From Aquiflexum lacus (GTDB lineage: Bacteria > Bacteroidota > Bacteroidia > Cytophagales > Cyclobacteriaceae): DNA of 64,000 nucleotides. Location: contig NZ_JABFHF010000008.1 of NCBI RefSeq assembly GCF_015476655.1, forward strand, positions 1 to 64,000, written 5' to 3'. The position numbers and the translations under genes were made by a program. Under the pieces are notes generated by a model that had not been told where the DNA came from, searched no databases, and saw only the letters and a list, made by a program, of their open reading frames with translations. Below are positions 29,642 through 41,400 of this stretch, one piece after another; position 1 is the first letter of the stretch, and every line of letters begins with the position of its first letter.

Positions 29642-30958
29642 ATGCTTCATTATTCAAAAGAATTAAAAACAACCTTATTTTTGATCTCTATAAGTCTGCT
29701 ATTTTCTTGCAGTAAGATAGGACCTGAAAATCATAACTCCACCGTAGCAGTAAGGTATCAGGATGGAAGGGCAATGCTTTACAGGCATGGTGAACCATAT
29801 TTTATAAAGGGAGCAGGCGGAACAGAACATTTAGATAAGTTAGCTGAATATGGTGGAAATTCCATTAGGACTTGGAGCTTGCATGATGCTGACAGTATAT
29901 TGGATGCCGCCCATCAATTAGGGCTGACAGTAACGCTAGGACTTGAAATAGGTCGACCTTATTGGGGAAATGACTTTAGTTATTGGAAATTTTGGGAAGT
30001 TGATCAAAAAATAGAAGAGCTAAGGCCTGTTATAGAAAAATATAAAGACCATCCTGCCTTACTGATGTGGGGAGTAGGCAATGAAGTAAAAGAATATGGT
30101 GGGGGGAAAAGAGTCATGGTCTTTTACATTATCGATAAGGTCGCTAAAATGATTAAAAAAGTCGACTCCAATCATCCCACTATGACTGCCGTGGATGGTG
30201 CCATCTATAAAGACCGATTGGCTCTATATAAATTCATTATGCCAAACATTGACATTTTAGGATTCAATGCCTTCAATTCAATCAAAAGGATGTCTGATAA
30301 TGTCAATGGAAAATTTGGGTGGCGCAAAGCATACATAATATCTGAATGGGGACCATCAGGTCATTGGGAAATAACGGATACCGAATGGGGGGCACCAAAA
30401 GAGTTGAATATGTCCCGGAAACAGGAGCTCATGGAAATAAACTGGAATACTATTCACCAAGACTCGGCCTTATTATTAGGAAGTTACGCCTTTTATTGGG
30501 GATTTAAACATGAGGCAACCCATACTTGGTTTAGTCTTTTTTCCGAAGATGGTGCAGAGTCCTCATTAGCCCATTTTCTAAAATATGCATGGTCTGGAAA
30601 AAAGGCTGACAATTTAGCACCTATAGTTGATAATCTATTTATTGAGACAAGCCATGGTTTGGCTAATGACAATGTGTACCTAACTGCCAATCAAGAATAT
30701 ATAGCAAGCGCGAGCACTAAGGACCCCGAAGGAGATTCTTTAACCTACCGTTGGGAAATCCGGCCTGAAGATACTTATTTCCTAAATCATCAAAATTTTA
30801 ATTATAATATGGAGCATCTAATCCTGTCAGATAAAGGGGACAAAATTCAGTTTATCACCCCAATTGATGAGGGACCATATAGGATTTTTGTTTTTACTTT
30901 TGACCCACATGGCAATGTCGGGTCCCATAATATTCCATTTTATGTGGTTAGGAGGTGA
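29642..30958 (+). CDS. Lipoprotein with GH2/GH5-like TIM barrel and Ig-like tail
   Basis: A 438-aa protein. The lipoprotein signal has acylated Cys23 (SLLFSC). A glycoside-hydrolase-like barrel (about 35-325) carries GVGNEVKEYG with candidate acid/base E148 and ISEWGPSGHWE with candidate nucleophile E235. A Cadherin/PKD-like domain (about 335-438; TKDPEGDSLTYRWEI ... FTFDPHGNVGSH) follows. The same two-domain layout forms the C-terminal third of the divergent glycosyltransferase fusion (LTYSWEVYDQDW ... YATDSMGNV), so the two are probably paralogous parts of one system. Likely anchored in the inner or outer membrane and acting on the polymer made by that synthase. Substrate not determined. 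Confidence 0.8.
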   Translation: MLHYSKELKTTLFLISISLLFSCSKIGPENHNSTVAVRYQDGRAMLYRHGEPYFIKGAGGTEHLDKLAEYGGNSIRTWSLHDADSILDAAHQLGLTVTLGLEIGRPYWGNDFSYWKFWEVDQKIEELRPVIEKYKDHPALLMWGVGNEVKEYGGGKRVMVFYIIDKVAKMIKKVDSNHPTMTAVDGAIYKDRLALYKFIMPNIDILGFNAFNSIKRMSDNVNGKFGWRKAYIISEWGPSGHWEITDTEWGAPKELNMSRKQELMEINWNTIHQDSALLLGSYAFYWGFKHEATHTWFSLFSEDGAESSLAHFLKYAWSGKKADNLAPIVDNLFIETSHGLANDNVYLTANQEYIASASTKDPEGDSLTYRWEIRPEDTYFLNHQNFNYNMEHLILSDKGDKIQFITPIDEGPYRIFVFTFDPHGNVGSHNIPFYVVRR

Positions 30959-31081
30959 TTTTTGGTCACAGCGCTTTTTGAGATTTGTTATGGGATTTTA
31001 GGTCATTGGTATTAATCAACATTTTGGAAATATTCAGAAAAGGGAATGACATCAAGTTTCTCCTACCTACGGCATTCAGGC

Positions 31082-31240
31082 GTCATTCCGAGTTGAGAAA
31101 ATTGGCATTTACTGAATGGAAAATAACATTAAATCGGGTTGCAGACCTCTCCTAACCTCGAGGTGACAAGGGAAAGTTATCTATAGTCTTGAATGCATTT
31201 TACAGTTCAAAGGTATAAATTTCCAATTCTGTAATTGGTA
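31082..31240 (+). repeat. Dispersed intergenic repeat A, copy 2
   Basis: About 160 bases nearly colinear with 9411-9582. Differences include loss of the gatagctatc insert and gtcattgg to gtaattgg at the end. Confidence 0.85.
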
Positions 31241-31294
31241 GGCACAAGGAATCCCTAGAGGTCCTATTTATGTTCAAATTTATTATTTCCTGAA

Positions 31295-31382
31295 CCTCGG
31301 GAGATGCCCCGAATCCCGATATTTATCGGGACGGGACAGGCTTTCTCTACGTTCAGCATGACGCTCCGAAATTTTGTCATTG
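31295..31382 (+). repeat. Dispersed intergenic repeat B, copy 2
   Basis: CCTCGGGAGATGCCCCGAAT, a cccgat-atttatcggg palindrome, ACAGGCTTTCTCTACGTTCAG, CATGACGCTCCGAAATTTTGTCATTG. The inverted, more diverged partner is at 2256-2355. Confidence 0.75.
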
Positions 31383-31414
31383 GCAGAAACTCTGACTTAA
31401 TTTTTAAAAAAATC

Positions 31415-34400
31415 TCAAACCCCTTTATCAATAAGTTTCTGTAATGTATCTCCGAACTTTTCGACAAGTTCAGGATCATCAATCATTGAATTGTGATCTC
31501 CGCCGACTTCCACGGGAATCACTTGCCGGGCATATGGCTTCCATCCGTAGAACTCCTTATCCTTAACCAAAAAAGTTTTGATTTTAGCCTTGAATAAGAT
31601 AATATCCCCATCGTAAGGTGACAGAATATACTCATCCATGGCTTTGTGGTTAATCTTTCTGATTTTTTCAATTGTCAGGAATAGGTCTGAGGCCTCCTTA
31701 TCTTTTTCAATTCCAAACCATTTTTTCAGGAAATTACCTTTCCTGGTAAAAGAATTCGCCTTCATTCTTTTAAAAGCATCCGGATGTTGCATGGCCAAAC
31801 TTACATCAACAACTCGTTTTTCAATTTCTTGCCCTACCTTCATTTTAACCTTTCCCCATTCTGTCAATTTTGTTTCAGATTGGTAAGCCGGAACGTCAAA
31901 AAGAATTATTTTTCCCACCAATTGTCCAAGCCCTTTGAGTTGCTTGGCCATTTCAAATGTCACATAGGCACCGAAAGACTGTCCTCCCAAATGAAAAGTT
32001 CCAAAAGGATGTACTTTTTTGATCTCCTGAATGTAATAGGAAGCCATTTCTTCAATACTGTTCAAGGGTTCATCCACGCCGTTTAATCCCTTAGATCGTA
32101 TTCCGAAAACCGGTTGGTCCTTGTCCAGATACTTGGCCAAGCCATAAAATGAAGTAACATTTGCCCCTGCACCATGAATCAGAAAAATAGGTGGTTTTTT
32201 GCCTTCGGGTTTGATCGGGACAATTACTTGCCATGAAACTTGGGAATTCATCTCCGGCTCCAATAATTTACAGAAATCTTTCAGTGTTGGGTATTGGAAT
32301 ACACTGTTTACGGGTAGTTTTTGACCGGTTTCATTCTCTATTCCCACCATTAACTCTACTGCCATTAATGAATGCCCCCCTAAAGCGAAAAAATCAGATT
32401 CCAACCCTATATCCCTATTACCCAATACTTTTTGCCAAATACGGGATACTATTTTCTGAGTTTCTGTAACCGGATCAGTGAGTTGGCTTTGGGATTTCAA
32501 GTTTTTCCTATCAGGTTTGGGAAGGCTTTTCCTATCCACCTTGTTATTGTTGGTAAATGGAAGCTTATCCATAAAAACCCACTCGGTAGGCACCATGTAT
32601 TCAGGTAAAGCTTGTTTGAGTTCATCTTTACACTTTTCAATCAGTTCTTCTTCTGAATACCCTATCAAGTCTTTTTTTCTTACCAAATAAGCCACCAATC
32701 TGGTATCCCCTGCTTCCGGTTCCCAAGTATTGACAGCTGCTTGTTGAATACCCTTAATCAGATTGAGTTTTGTTTCAATTTCACCCAATTCAATCCTATA
32801 GCCTCTTATCTTGACCTGAAAATCCAGCCTTCCCAAACAAACAATTTCTCCATTTAACTGGAATCTACCCAAGTCACCTGTCCTATAAAATCTTGTATTT
32901 ATTTCACCGGAAAAATGGTCAGGAAGAAATTTATCTTTGGTGAGATCATCCCTTTTATGGTAACCATTGGCTACGCCAAGACCTCCAATACAAATCTCTC
33001 CTACCCTTCCAACAGGACAGGGCATTTGATTTTCGTCCAAAATATAGATTTGTGTGTTGGCAATAGGTCTTCCAATTGTAATCTGAGCAGCATTTCCGAT
33101 TTTTTTGACTGTGGACCAAATGGTAGTTTCAGTAGGACCATACATATTCCAAAAGGGCCCAACCAAATCCAATAATTTTTCTGCAAGGTCCTGATTCAAG
33201 GCTTCTCCACCACAAAGTACTTTTAGATCCATGGGTTTAACCCATCCTGAAGTAATCAACATCCTCCATGTGGCCGGGGTTGCCTGCATGATGTCAATCT
33301 TTTGGCTTTCCATTTTCCTCAACAAGATCCTGCCGTCACGGGATTCCTCACTATTGGCTAAAACAACTGTACCTCCCGCTATCAAAGGCAAATAAAGTTC
33401 AAGTCCTGCAATATCAAATGATATGGTTGTAATCGCCAATAATTTTTCTCCGGCCATCATCCCCGGAGAATTCTTCATACTGACCAAGAAATTTAACAAG
33501 TTCAAATGGCTGATTCTGACTCCCTTTGGCTTACCCGTTGAACCAGAAGTATAGAGTATATAAGCCAAATCATTGGGATCAGGAGTTTCAATCTCGTGTA
33601 ACTGATCCTCTCCTTGCAAACTTAAATCATCCAAGGTCAATTGCGCTATATCAGTACCCAACCATGAACTGTATTTCCTTACCGTTACCAGTAAACTTGC
33701 TCCCGAATCTTCCAACATATAGGTTAAGCGGTCAATTGGGAATTTCGGATCCAAAGGTAAGTAACAAGCTCCTGACTCCATGATTCCGAGCAGGGCTGGC
33801 AATAACATTTCATTTCGGTCAAGCATCATCCCTACCACATCCCCTTTACCAAGACCTTGGTTCCGGAGATTTTTTGCAATCACATTTGAATAAAGCCTCA
33901 GATCTCTAAAGGTGAACTCCTTATCACCTGCAATGAATGAAATCATTGAAGGAATTGATTTGGCTTGTTCATAAAAAATCTCTAAGAAGGAATATTGAAC
34001 CGGAAGCTTCATAAAAGTTGCATTCCATTCCTTGAGTTGTTGAAAAACCAAACTTTCATTCAAAATCAGGTTTCTAATAGGCTTATCCGGATTATGCACT
34101 ACCTGGGAGAGCATATCCTCTAATCCACGCATCCAGTAAGAAATGGTATCTTTATGAAAAAGGTTTGTATTGTAAGACCATTCTACCATCAAATTTTCTC
34201 CATGATTGGTCAAGTTCAAAAAGATCTCGAAGTTTTCAAATTTCCTTGGGTTGCTAATCAAGCTGTGCTCAAGGCCAGAAAAATTCACCTGATCGTCCAT
34301 CCCCACATCAATATTGAATACTAATGGTACCAATGGAATTCTTGAGGCATCTCTCTCGAGGTTCAGTTTTTTGATCAGGTTACCAAAAGTATATTTTTGA

Positions 34401-35431
34401 TGATCATAATCATCCAAAAGTTCGAGCCTCCTTTTGCCAAGGTATTCTTCAAAAGAAAGATTTTGGTCCACTTTTGCTCTGATTGGCAAAAGATTCACGC
34501 AATGCCCCATTAATACCAAATGATCCGTGGCCGCTTGGCCTGCGGCGGGCAAACCCAAAACTAAATCATCCTGACCTGTAATCTTGGAAAGAAAAATTTC
34601 GAAAGCGGCCATTATGGTACTGACTAGACTGCTTTTGAATTTTTTCCCGAGCACTTTAATACTTTTGACAAGCTCTGAAGGCAATTCGAAATCAATCCTT
34701 TTGCTTTTGAAGGTACGTTGATTAGGACGTGGCTTGTCTGTCGGCAATTCCAATTGCTCGGGGATTAGCTTGTACTTTTCCAGCCAATATTTTTCGGTGA
34801 ATTGATATTCTTTGGAATGTGAAAAAAGCTCCATTTCATCTGCATACTGGCCAAATTGAAAAGCCTCAGGAAGTTCAATGGGTTTATTATTTTCTAAAGC
34901 ATTATAAATACTCGCTATTTCCTCCAACATTATTCCAAAAGACCATCCATCTACAACCAAGTGATGCGCAGTTATGGTAAATAAAAAAGACTCGTGAGAT
35001 AATTCAATCAATGAGAAACGGACCAAGGGACCATTTTTGAAGTCAAAAACAAAGCTTGCTTCTTGATCCAGAAATTCTTCCACAGCACTTTTTTTCTCCC
35101 CTTCAGTCAAGATTGAAAAGTTTTTTTGGATTTTAAATGACTCCAGGAGATTATATACCATGAAAAAATTCCCATCAGCCGAAAAAGACATCCTAAGAGA
35201 TTCATGTCTATCCACTAAATAATCACAGGCTTCCCAAAGGCACTTTTTGTTTACACCTCCAGAAAACCTCAAGGATAAACTCAGGTTATAAGATAGATTA
35301 GCCTCATCTCCACCAAAAATACAAGAAAGCCAAATCTCTTTTTGCGCATCTGTCAATCTTGCAACCTTGATTATTTCTTTTTCCCCGAAAGGATCATAGT
35401 CCACTGACTCAAAATCAAAATCCCGGTCCAT
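31415..35431 (-). CDS. Non-ribosomal peptide synthetase, C-A-PCP-TE termination module
   Basis: 1338 aa. The condensation domain covers about 20-450, with HHLVVDGWS (second His 157). The adenylation domain covers about 470-960 (YTSGSTGKPKG, YGPTETTIW, YRTGDLG, RGYRIELGEIE, NNNKVDRK). The carrier has phosphopantetheine Ser1021 (GGHSLMAVEL). A type I thioesterase covers about 1070-1335, with Ser1152 in GQSFG and late His in GGDHNSM. Reading the pocket positions by eye gives D-I-L-Q-L-G-M-I-W, close to the signature I recall for glycine; treat this as a prediction. The start codon lies one base after the upstream stop, so it is translated with the PKS/NRPS gene. It should accept the beta-amino-acyl chain, add one residue and release the product. 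Confidence 0.92.
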   Translation of the reverse strand: MDRDFDFESVDYDPFGEKEIIKVARLTDAQKEIWLSCIFGGDEANLSYNLSLSLRFSGGVNKKCLWEACDYLVDRHESLRMSFSADGNFFMVYNLLESFKIQKNFSILTEGEKKSAVEEFLDQEASFVFDFKNGPLVRFSLIELSHESFLFTITAHHLVVDGWSFGIMLEEIASIYNALENNKPIELPEAFQFGQYADEMELFSHSKEYQFTEKYWLEKYKLIPEQLELPTDKPRPNQRTFKSKRIDFELPSELVKSIKVLGKKFKSSLVSTIMAAFEIFLSKITGQDDLVLGLPAAGQAATDHLVLMGHCVNLLPIRAKVDQNLSFEEYLGKRRLELLDDYDHQKYTFGNLIKKLNLERDASRIPLVPLVFNIDVGMDDQVNFSGLEHSLISNPRKFENFEIFLNLTNHGENLMVEWSYNTNLFHKDTISYWMRGLEDMLSQVVHNPDKPIRNLILNESLVFQQLKEWNATFMKLPVQYSFLEIFYEQAKSIPSMISFIAGDKEFTFRDLRLYSNVIAKNLRNQGLGKGDVVGMMLDRNEMLLPALLGIMESGACYLPLDPKFPIDRLTYMLEDSGASLLVTVRKYSSWLGTDIAQLTLDDLSLQGEDQLHEIETPDPNDLAYILYTSGSTGKPKGVRISHLNLLNFLVSMKNSPGMMAGEKLLAITTISFDIAGLELYLPLIAGGTVVLANSEESRDGRILLRKMESQKIDIMQATPATWRMLITSGWVKPMDLKVLCGGEALNQDLAEKLLDLVGPFWNMYGPTETTIWSTVKKIGNAAQITIGRPIANTQIYILDENQMPCPVGRVGEICIGGLGVANGYHKRDDLTKDKFLPDHFSGEINTRFYRTGDLGRFQLNGEIVCLGRLDFQVKIRGYRIELGEIETKLNLIKGIQQAAVNTWEPEAGDTRLVAYLVRKKDLIGYSEEELIEKCKDELKQALPEYMVPTEWVFMDKLPFTNNNKVDRKSLPKPDRKNLKSQSQLTDPVTETQKIVSRIWQKVLGNRDIGLESDFFALGGHSLMAVELMVGIENETGQKLPVNSVFQYPTLKDFCKLLEPEMNSQVSWQVIVPIKPEGKKPPIFLIHGAGANVTSFYGLAKYLDKDQPVFGIRSKGLNGVDEPLNSIEEMASYYIQEIKKVHPFGTFHLGGQSFGAYVTFEMAKQLKGLGQLVGKIILFDVPAYQSETKLTEWGKVKMKVGQEIEKRVVDVSLAMQHPDAFKRMKANSFTRKGNFLKKWFGIEKDKEASDLFLTIEKIRKINHKAMDEYILSPYDGDIILFKAKIKTFLVKDKEFYGWKPYARQVIPVEVGGDHNSMIDDPELVEKFGDTLQKLIDKGV

Positions 35432-35432
35432 C

Positions 35433-38400
35433 TTAAATTGAGCTTAGGACCTTAATGAATTTTCCGGGATTATTTTCATCCCTTATAAACCAGGCAGGAT
35501 TTCCCATGGGGTCTTTACCAAGTTTGGCGCCTGGCACCGGTGGTTCATTGTAGGTTGGTTTTTGTACCAGATCAGGGGATTGTAAGGAGCCTCCAAAAAA
35601 ACCTACTTTCATCAATTCATCAATGGACTCTTTGAAAGCAGTGATGATGCTATCTACATCCTCTTCAGTAATCTTGTTAGTCAAGTAACATGGGAATCCA
35701 TCATAAATATGAATGCCTTTTTCCCTCATTAAAATAAAAATCAAGTCTGTATAGGGTAATTCCTGATGGTATTTAAGTTTCCACATGGAACCAAAATGGG
35801 CAATATAGAAAGGCAGGTTTCTTGCTCTGAAGTAACTGCCCAAGGAGTTTGCAATTCTATCAGTTTTCTGTTTCAAATCGGCGTGCAATGCTCCGTTGTC
35901 ATTTTTGAGGTATTCCAAAGAAGCTTTGGCTGCTGCTAAAGCTAAGGGGTGACGGACGAAGGTTCCCGCAAAATAAGTAACGCCCACCTCAGGCATGGAA
36001 TCATCCCCATATTGCCAATATCCTCCATCCAAGGCATCCAAAAAAGTAGCAGAACCTGCAATAGCACCAATCGGCATACCACCACCAATTACTTTTCCAT
36101 AAGTTCCAATATCAGCTTTGATATCAAAAAGCCCTTGAGCCCCTTGTAGATGGGTTCTAAAACCGGTTATAACTTCATCAAAAATCAATGCAGTCCCACT
36201 TTCCAGGGTGATTTCCCTCACTTTCTTCAAAAACTCTACGGGCTGAAATTCAGGTCTGCGACTTTGAACAGGCTCTACCAATACGGCAGCCAATTCGTCC
36301 TTTCGCTGTCTTATTATTTCCAAGGACTCCGCTGTGCCATATTCCAAGACCAGAAGATTCTCTACTTGAGAGGGCATAATGCCTGCCGCAGCAGGGTAGC
36401 TTTTTTTGTTGCTGCCTCTGACAATGACCTCATCAAATGTGCCATGGTAAGAATTGTTGAAGGATACCACCAAAGACCTTCCTGTAACTGTTCTGGCCAT
36501 ACGCAAGGCTGCCATAACAGCTTCTGAACCTGTATTACAAAGTGCAGCCCTTTCGTGCCCTGTAAATTCACAGATCAATTCACTTACCTCACCTGCCAAG
36601 ACATGTTGTGGACCGATTTCAAAGCCTTTTTCCATTTGCTCCAGGACTGCTTTTTGAACAAAATCCGGTCTATGGCCAAATAGGATAGCTCCAAACCCAT
36701 TCAAAACATCCAAATATTCATTGCCATCGATATCCCAGATTTTACTGCCTTCCGAACGGTCAACTACCAGAGAATAGGTGATTTCTTTAGTATTTGGTTT
36801 GAAGCCGGAAACCACCCTGGGGTCAGCCATATGAGCTCTATGTTTCTGGGTGTATTCTTTACTGCTTCTCGTCTTTTCATTGAACCGCTTGATAAGCTGT
36901 TGAATAAATGCATCCTGTACAGGGCTTGTCGCTGCTGAAACCTTATCTATTTTAGCCATGGCACCAAAGGTTTTTGGCGCATTTGGGGGGATTATAGCTG
37001 TTTCCTTTTTGACAGGGCTTTCAGCCATTTCCTGTTTTTGTTCGGAAACAGCAACATTCAACCTGGAATTATTTGTAGTCAATCTTCCACTCATCAAATT
37101 GATTTGTTGTGTCATCAATTCCAATTGTTTGGAAAGAACCTGCATGATTTCAATATTGTTCCCTGTCAAAGGCATTTGTTCCAATTGAGGAAACTGCGGG
37201 ATTTGATTGTAATCACGAGAAGAAGGGGTCTCTATCTTTTGTGGAGTAGATGGTGGAATGCTTTCCGCGAACATTTCTTGTGGTAACTGATCGTCAAGAT
37301 GCCCAACCAATGCCCTGACATCGCCTAAGGCATCACTTAATTGCCTAAAAGTAACATTGACCTTGAATTCCTGCTTGATGCTGGAAGCCAATTGGGTAAG
37401 GAGCAAGGAATCAAAGCCAAGCTCCATAAAAGAAGCTGACTCATCAGAAACAGACAAGCCTGTTCTGTCCTGTATCAATGCAGTAAGTTTTTCTTTGATT
37501 ATAGACTTTCTGTCCATGATGGGGTGATTCAATTTGTTCTCAAAAATTTGGGCACTATTTGATACGGAAAAATTATCCCTCTTGTTAGCTATTTTCTCTG
37601 TTGAACTCGGGGCCTCTATCCATATTTTTTCTTTTTTAAAAGCATAAGTGGGTATTTCTGCTTTTATCGGATTCAAAGGCATTAGGTTTTCCCAATGGAT
37701 TTTTTTCCCATTTTGCCACAATTGGCCTGCCTGGGTAAGTAAAAACTTAAAGTCAGAAACCTTGGGATTTTTAATTAAACTATTGTTAAAATCTTTTCCT
37801 TTTGACTTTTCATTTTGCCTTATCAGTGAAGTAAGGACATTCCCCGGCCCAACTTCAAGGAAAGACAATGGCAAATCCAACTCCAATAATGTTTGACAGG
37901 CATCTCCAAATCTAACCGAATTCCGCAGCTGATTGGTCCAATACTCAGCGCTTTGTGCCTGATCATCGGTCATAAAATCTCCGGTAACGGTGGAGACGAT
38001 GGGAATCCTTGGCTTGGATTTTGGAACTGTCGCGACAAAATCTGCAAAATCCTCCAGAATGGGATCCATCATGTAGGAATGGAAGGCATGACTTGTCTGT
38101 AATATTTTGGAGGGGATATCTTTGGTTTCCAACAGATCCGCAAAATCAGCTATATCTTCTCTTTTACCGGCTACCACACATTGGTTTTCTCCATTCACAC
38201 CTGCGAGTGAAAGAGAATCGGGTAAAAGGAACTTGATTTCTTCCTCCTTGCACCTGACTGACAACATATGCCCACCAGGCAAACTACTGATCATTTTGCC
38301 TCTTTTGGCTACAAGTTTCAGTGCATCTTCCAAGCTAAATACTCCGGATAAATGTGCAGCCACAAATTCTCCAATACTATGTCCACAAAGAATAATCGGT

Positions 38401-41400
38401 TTGATCCCAAGTGCAACCCAACATTGGGATAAAGCATATTCCACTGCAAAAATAGCTGGTTGGGTATATTGCGTATCCTTTAACAAGAGTTCTGCTTCCT
38501 CATTTTCCTTTTCCGGGAATATGATGTCCAGTATTTGGATCCCAGCAAATTCTTCTAAAATCAATGCACAGGTATCCAGCGATTTTTTGAAGACCTCCAC
38601 ATGGTGATAAAGCTCTTTGCCCATATTCAAAAATTGAGCTCCCTGACCAGGAAATAGGAAAACTGTTTCACTGATCACCTCAGGCTGTTTTTTCGCTGAA
38701 ACAGGCTGGGCAAGTTTTTCTAAAAGTTCCATGCTATCAGAGGCAACTACAAACTTCCTAAATGGATATCCCATGCGCCTGTGCAGTAATTCAGCACTGA
38801 TTGCTCCCAAATCCAAGAGGGGATTTTCTCTAACAAAATCAGAAAGTTTCAAGGCATAGTCTGCCAGACTTTCCTCTGATTTAGCTGACCAAGGGAACAA
38901 ATAGGCTGGATAGGAATAAGTTTTCTCTACCTCTGAGGAAGTAGCTGTAATTGGGGCCTCTTCAAGTATAACATGTACATTGGTGCCTCCAACTCCAAAT
39001 GAACTTACCCCTGCCATCCTTATTTGGTCCGTTTCCCAATCTGAAAGTCCGCTTGGTAAATAAAATGGTGTGCGCTCAAAATCAATGGCAGGATTCAGCT
39101 TTTGGAATCCTGCCTGTGGGAAGAATTGTTTTTCCTTTAAGGTTAAAATTGCCCTGAAAAGCCCGGCGATTCCAGCTGCCGCATTGAGGTGGCCAATATT
39201 ACTTTTGGAGGAACCTATGACACAGGAATTTGATTTGGAACATTCAGAAAATGCCAGTTTCAAGCCTTCAATTTCCATAGGATCACCTAGAGGCGTAGCT
39301 GTGGCATGGGCTTCCAAATAGCCAATTTGATCAGGAGAAACGCCCGCATCTTGGATAGCTGCATAAATCGCACCTGCCTGTCCTTCGGCACTTGGAGCTG
39401 AAAAACTCCCTTTTGCCCCGCCATCATTGTTGATACCAATTCCTTTGATTACCGCATGGATTTGATCTCCATCTGCAATTGCCTGATCCAAGTCTTTCAG
39501 TAACACCATGCCCACACCATCCGAAAATACGGTACCTGTGGCAGCCTCATCAAAAGATTTGACATGACCATCTTTGCTGTAGACAGATCCTTCATCATGC
39601 AAATGCCCACTGTAAACCGGGGATTTGATGCTTGAAGCACCGGCTATTGCCATGGAACATTTTCCAGACCTAATTGCTTCTACAGCCTGCGCAACTGCCA
39701 ACAATGCAGTGGAACAAGCCGAATGAACGCTTACAGCAGGGCCGGTCAGGTTCAGGTGATAAGCAGTTCTTGAAGCTAAATAATCCTTTTCATTCAAGGA
39801 ATTGATCATAAATTCCCCGTATGATTCTATCTTAGCTTTGTTTGGAATAAGATTGTGGACAAAATAAGTATTTGGGCTGCAGCCGGCATAAACACCAATG
39901 GGTAGAGGTTCATCTATAGTCCTGTAACCTGCTGCTTCCAGGAGTTCGTAGGCGCATTCCAGGAATTTTCGTTGTTGTGGATCTGCGATTGCAGCCAATT
40001 TGGGATTCAGACCAAAAAAATTAGCATCAAAGGTATCATATCCTTCAATGATTCCACGGGCTGCGACATATTGGGGATTGTTTTTGAAGCTATCGGTAAT
40101 ACTGGCATCAATCTCTTCCTTACTAAAAAAGCGAATGGTTTCTTTTCCTGTCCTGAGGATTTCCAAAAAGTCTTGTATAGAATTGGCACCGGGAAATTTC
40201 AGAGACATCCCTATAATGGCTACTCCCCTACTCTCCTTGTCAGATTTTTTGACTTTCTGAACAATCAATCGAGGTTTTTTGGCTTGTTCAAAATATTGTG
40301 CAACCAAAGCAACTGAAGGAAACTGGTACAATTTAATGATTGGCAATTCCAAACCGAATCGTTGTTTTAATGCTGCAATTGTTTTTTGGGCTTTAAGTGA
40401 ATTCCCCCCCATTTCAAAAAAATTATCATGGATACTGACCTTGTCATAATTCAATACCGATGTAAAAACGGTATTGATATGCTGTTCCAATTCAGAAGAG
40501 GGCGGAATATAGGTGTCCGCCCATTCGGGTCTCTCATGAAGGGGTTTGGGCAATGCTTTTTTGTCAACTTTTCCTGAGGAAGTTTTTGGGAATTCATCGA
40601 CAGCAATAATATAATCCGGGATCATGTAGTCCAGAATTTTTGATTTTAGTGCAGTTTTAATTGTTGAAACATCTGCATTTTTTTGATCTGCAAATAAAAC
40701 ATATCCTGAAAGGAATTTCGCTCCTGAATCGTCCTGATCCAATTTTACAATAGCGTGTTTCACGTTTGGCAGGTTAATTAAGGCGGATTCAATCTCACCC
40801 AATTCAACCCTATTGCCCCGGATTTTGATTTGGTCATCCTCCCGGCCTTGAAAATAATACTGACCGTTTTCTTTGCATACAACCAAATCCCCTGTCTTAT
40901 ATAGTCTGAGTTGTTTTCCATCCGGAGATGTCCATGAGATGAAGCGCGATGCTGTCAAATCGGGCCTGTTGAGATATCCTTTTGCAAGACAGTTTCCTGC
41001 AATATGTAATTCCCCGATCTGACCTGATGGTATTTGTTCAAGCGAATTATTCAAAAGGTAAAACTCACATGCCGCCAAGGGCGATCCAATAGAGGGGATT
41101 TCCTCCCAAGAATCGGGATTACCTGTAAAATCAATATCAGAAGCCCACATGGAAGCCTCTGTAGGACCATAGTTGTTTTTCAAAACCGCCCCCGGAAGCT
41201 CTTTGAAGAATTCCCTAACATGAGGACTTATCTGCAATTGCTCCCCACCTGTATTCAGTTCAATAAGGCTTTTCGGATAAATTCCGGAAATTACTGAAGC
41301 ATTTGTCAGATATTGGAGCGATACATTGGGTAGAAAAATAGTATTGATTTCATGGCTTTGGATATAATTGAGCAGGTAGTAGGCATCGAGCCTCTGCATT

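Larger units (their letters stand above)
30959..31414. other. 456-base gap made largely of dispersed repeats
   Basis: Between convergent genes. It contains repeat A copy 2 and repeat B copy 2 in series. No gene is supported. Confidence 0.65.

Noticed and set aside
31264-31482. 72-codon minus frame overlapping the end of the NRPS gene
   Set aside because: It is a translation of repeat B running into the NRPS 3' end in another frame.
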